Assembly (NCBI RefSeq): GCF_001514285.1
Contig: NZ_KQ949025.1
Location: forward strand, 189,571 to 253,570
Source: Streptomyces sp. DSM 15324
GTDB lineage: Bacteria > Actinomycetota > Actinomycetes > Streptomycetales > Streptomycetaceae
Direction: 5' to 3'
DNA length: 64,000 nucleotides
The position numbers and the translations under genes are program-made. Below, piece after piece: positions 61,948 through 64,000 of this stretch. The notes beneath the pieces are model-generated. The model made no database searches. It was not told where the DNA came from and saw nothing but the letters and a program-made list of their open reading frames with translations. Each line of letters starts with the position of its first letter. Within the stretch, counting starts at the first letter, position 1.

Positions 61948-63573
61948 TTACTTCTTGACCTGGACACCGGTCAGGATGGGGTCCCCGTCCTGGCCGAACT
62001 TGACTCCGGAGACCTTCTCCGAGTAGCCCGCGTTGACCTTGTAGTACCAGAGCGGAATGCTCGGCATGTAGTTGACGAGGTCCTTCTCGACCTGCTGGTA
62101 GCCCTTCACCGACTCGTCCAGCGTGGCGGCGCTGTCGGCTGCGGCGATCTCCTCGTCGATCTTCTTGTTGGAGAAGCCGCTCTGGTTGCCGGACGACTTG
62201 GTGCCGTACAGGTCACGGAGGAAGTTGGCGTTCACCGGGTAGTCCAGCACCCAGCCCGAGCGGTACAGGGACTTGACCTCCTTCGCGTCACGCGCGTCGA
62301 GGTCGGCCTGGAAGTCGGCCTTCGGGTCGGTGCCGCACTTCACACCGGTGGCGTTGGTGATGGAGTTGCAGACCGCCTCCACCCACTCCTTGTGACCGCC
62401 GTCGGTGTTGTACTGGATGGTGATCGCGTTGCCGGGAACGCCGCCACCCTCCTTGATGAGCTGCTTGGCCTTCGTCGGGTCGTACTTGGTGACGTCACCC
62501 GCGACGTTGGGCTCGTAGCCGAGGACTCCCTTGGCGACCCAGCCGGTGGCCGGCTCACGGGTGCCCTGGAGCACGGTCTTGGTGATGGTGGCGCGGTCGA
62601 TCGCCATCGACAGGCCCTGGAGGACCTTCGGGTTGATGTCCTTCCACTGCTTGCTGTAGAAGGCGGGGGTGATCATCTGGATGGCGGAGTACGCCTGGTC
62701 GACCGCGCGGTCGCCGAGGTCCTGCTTGTAGACCGGCAGGTCCTTCGGGGCGACCTGGGTGATGACGTCGAGGTTGCCGGACTTCAGGTCCTCGTACGCG
62801 GTCTCCGGGGTGGAGTAGTTCTTGAAGACCACGCCGCCGTTCTTGGCCGCGTTCGAGCCCTGGTAACCGGCGAACTTCTTGACCGTGATGGCCTTCTTGT
62901 GGTCCCAGCTCACGAACTGGTACGGGCCGTTGCCGACCGGCTTCTCACCGGCGGCCTTCGGGTCCTTGTAGAAGGACTCGGGCAGCGGCGAGAAGGCCTG
63001 GTAGCCGAGCTTGTACTCGTAGTACGGAATCGCCGTGGTCAGCTGGATGGTGAAGGTGTTGTCGTCGACGACCTTCAGGCCGGACAGCTCGGTGGCCGTG
63101 GCCTTGCCCTTCTCCGGCGCGACCTTGTCGTAGCCCGCGATGTCGGAGAACCAGAAGCTGTTGGTCTGCTTGTTGGCCGGGCTGGCGGCCCAGTTCCAGG
63201 CCTTGACGTAGGACTCGGCGGTGACCGGGGTGCCGTCGTGGAACTTCCAGCCCGGCTTCAGCTTGACCGTCCAGGTCTTGCTGTCCTTGCTGTCGATCGA
63301 CTCGGCGTTCATGTAGACGATCTTGCCGCTCTCGTCGTAGTCGACCAGACCGGTGAACAGCGAGTTGATCACGATGCTGCCGTAGGACTCCATCGTGTTC
63401 GCCGGCTGCAGCGGGTTCTGCGGCTCACCGGACTCGACCGTGAACGTGCCGTTCGGGTCGATGGCGGCCTTGCTGTCGCCCTTGCTGTCGCCGTCGCCAC
63501 CACCACAGGCGGTCGCTCCCAGTGCCACAACCGCGGCTATCGCGACCCACTTGGCACTCCTCGCACCGCGCAT
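61948..63573 (-). CDS. Opp-2: oligopeptide-binding lipoprotein
   Basis: A 541-residue SBP family 5 lipoprotein. The signal peptide ends in lipobox GATAC (Cys at about residue 22), then GGGDGDSKGDSK linker and the peptide-binding lobes (GEPQNPLQPANTMESYGSIVINSLF). ATG 63573 has GAGGAGG upstream. Its upstream region is long and AT-richer. Similar to the Opp-1 protein (for example PQNPLxPANT) but clearly diverged. Confidence 0.93.
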   Translation of the reverse strand: MRGARSAKWVAIAAVVALGATACGGGDGDSKGDSKAAIDPNGTFTVESGEPQNPLQPANTMESYGSIVINSLFTGLVDYDESGKIVYMNAESIDSKDSKTWTVKLKPGWKFHDGTPVTAESYVKAWNWAASPANKQTNSFWFSDIAGYDKVAPEKGKATATELSGLKVVDDNTFTIQLTTAIPYYEYKLGYQAFSPLPESFYKDPKAAGEKPVGNGPYQFVSWDHKKAITVKKFAGYQGSNAAKNGGVVFKNYSTPETAYEDLKSGNLDVITQVAPKDLPVYKQDLGDRAVDQAYSAIQMITPAFYSKQWKDINPKVLQGLSMAIDRATITKTVLQGTREPATGWVAKGVLGYEPNVAGDVTKYDPTKAKQLIKEGGGVPGNAITIQYNTDGGHKEWVEAVCNSITNATGVKCGTDPKADFQADLDARDAKEVKSLYRSGWVLDYPVNANFLRDLYGTKSSGNQSGFSNKKIDEEIAAADSAATLDESVKGYQQVEKDLVNYMPSIPLWYYKVNAGYSEKVSGVKFGQDGDPILTGVQVKK

Positions 63574-64000
63574 GGGTTCCTCCTCAAGAATCCATTGGTT
63601 CACTGCACAGGGCAGCACACGACACAACACCGTTTCCGGCGCCTGAAAATGGTCGGTGCCCCCAGCGCTCGCGAGCCTGCGCCGCCTGTCGGCGCCTGAC
63701 CCGTCCTCCGAGCTCTACGCGCCTAACTATCTGCCATCAGCGAATGCCGAACCACACCGGCAAGGTCTCGGTTCGATCACACCTGGCGGCTAGATCTTCC
63801 AAAATCCGGACAAAGGGATAGAGGGAAGATCCCTGCGAAACGGACTTGTTACACATCTATCGGCGACGAGTGTCCGCATTCCGGACGCAAGGGAGGGAAA
63901 AACCAGTTGCGGCTAACGTGGCCGCTGTGCGGGGGTCGTCTTGGCATGTTCACCGTGAGCAACGGACCATGCCCACAAGGTCGTTCACCGACACCGCACC
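63574..64000 (-). promoter_or_regulatory. upstream region of the Opp-2 operon
   Basis: About 430 bp with no gene. Positions 63780-63860 are AT-rich (CTAGATCTTCCAAAATCC, TTGTTACACATCTATCGG). On the minus strand TTGTCC/TTGGAA and TAG-type hexamers occur, but none at 17-bp spacing. It may bind developmental regulators. The window ends before the next gene. Confidence 0.4.

Noticed and set aside
57727..63573. Naming the second Opp operon bldK outright
   Set aside because: The neighbourhood is similar, but gene order (binding protein first) differs from the bldKA-KE order I remember, and sequences could not be aligned.

Overview
The window is high-GC actinobacterial chromosome, almost certainly Streptomyces. 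The evidence is strong GC3 bias, frequent GTG starts, GTGA/ATGA gene overlaps, a mycothiol gene (mshB), WhiJ/DUF397-type regulators, and many small families confined to actinobacteria (DUF3107, DUF3117, DUF5753). Coding density is high. I found no rRNA, tRNA, CRISPR array, insertion sequence or prophage.

Layout. (1) 0-6.3 kb: small acidic protein, TetR regulator, DUF3107, small membrane protein, MiaE-like ferritin-fold protein and a DEAD-box RNA helicase with a long KPRRTRK-repeat tail. From memory this matches the mycobacterial Rv3208-Rv3211 neighbourhood. (2) 6.4-12.2 kb: hydrolase, NYN nuclease, MarC, PHP phosphoesterase, zinc-ribbon protein, a frameshifted small membrane gene and a SUFU-domain protein. 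(3) 12.3-18.5 kb: a probable magnesium block (CorA with a leader containing a mini-ORF, lipoprotein, MgtE_N/CBS protein, DUF1003 protein) and the Fe-S carrier Mrp. (4) 19.4-25.4 kb: an envelope-stress cassette of ECF sigma factor, zinc anti-sigma factor, HtrA protease and TatB, with a divergent O-methyltransferase and DUF3117. It has the gene order of the mycobacterial SigE-RseA-HtrA-TatB locus. (5) 25.8-36.0 kb: core metabolism and cell wall: PaaG-like isomerase, TagA glycosylase, DivIVA-like protein, FolP2, LOG protein, DapE, lysozyme-like protein, DapC, 7Fe ferredoxin, a GNAT enzyme and a transglutaminase-like protein. (6) 36.2-43.9 kb: a four-gene ABC-2 exporter/two-component operon, a giant disordered peptidoglycan-binding protein and mshB. 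(7) 43.9-47.9 kb: a degraded accessory island with an Rpn-type nuclease, a truncated HTH protein, an nSTAND NTPase remnant, an XRE/DUF397 pair, a frameshifted ORF and a small membrane protein. (8) 48-63.6 kb: an S9 peptidase and two paralogous five-gene oligopeptide ABC operons, separated by an XRE regulator, a secreted protein and a VOC protein. This resembles the bldK-containing neighbourhood of S. coelicolor.

How the genes work together. Peptide import (two Opp systems) sits next to a dipeptidyl-peptidase-like enzyme that could process imported peptides. The sigma/anti-sigma/HtrA/TatB set probably senses and repairs envelope damage. DapC and DapE act in the succinylase branch to meso-DAP, and the PG-binding and lysozyme-like proteins act on the resulting wall.

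Features worth a second look: short tandem repeats that span stop codons at six loci; two apparent non-canonical start codons (CTG for the helicase, ATT for the methyltransferase); a 159-bp duplication in the helicase tail; an intrinsic-terminator-like hairpin with a T-run between the binding-protein and permease genes of one Opp operon; a good ECF-type promoter upstream of the sigma gene; and a small secreted protein with an aerolysin-like strand pattern. All database-style identifications are from memory of families; none was searched.
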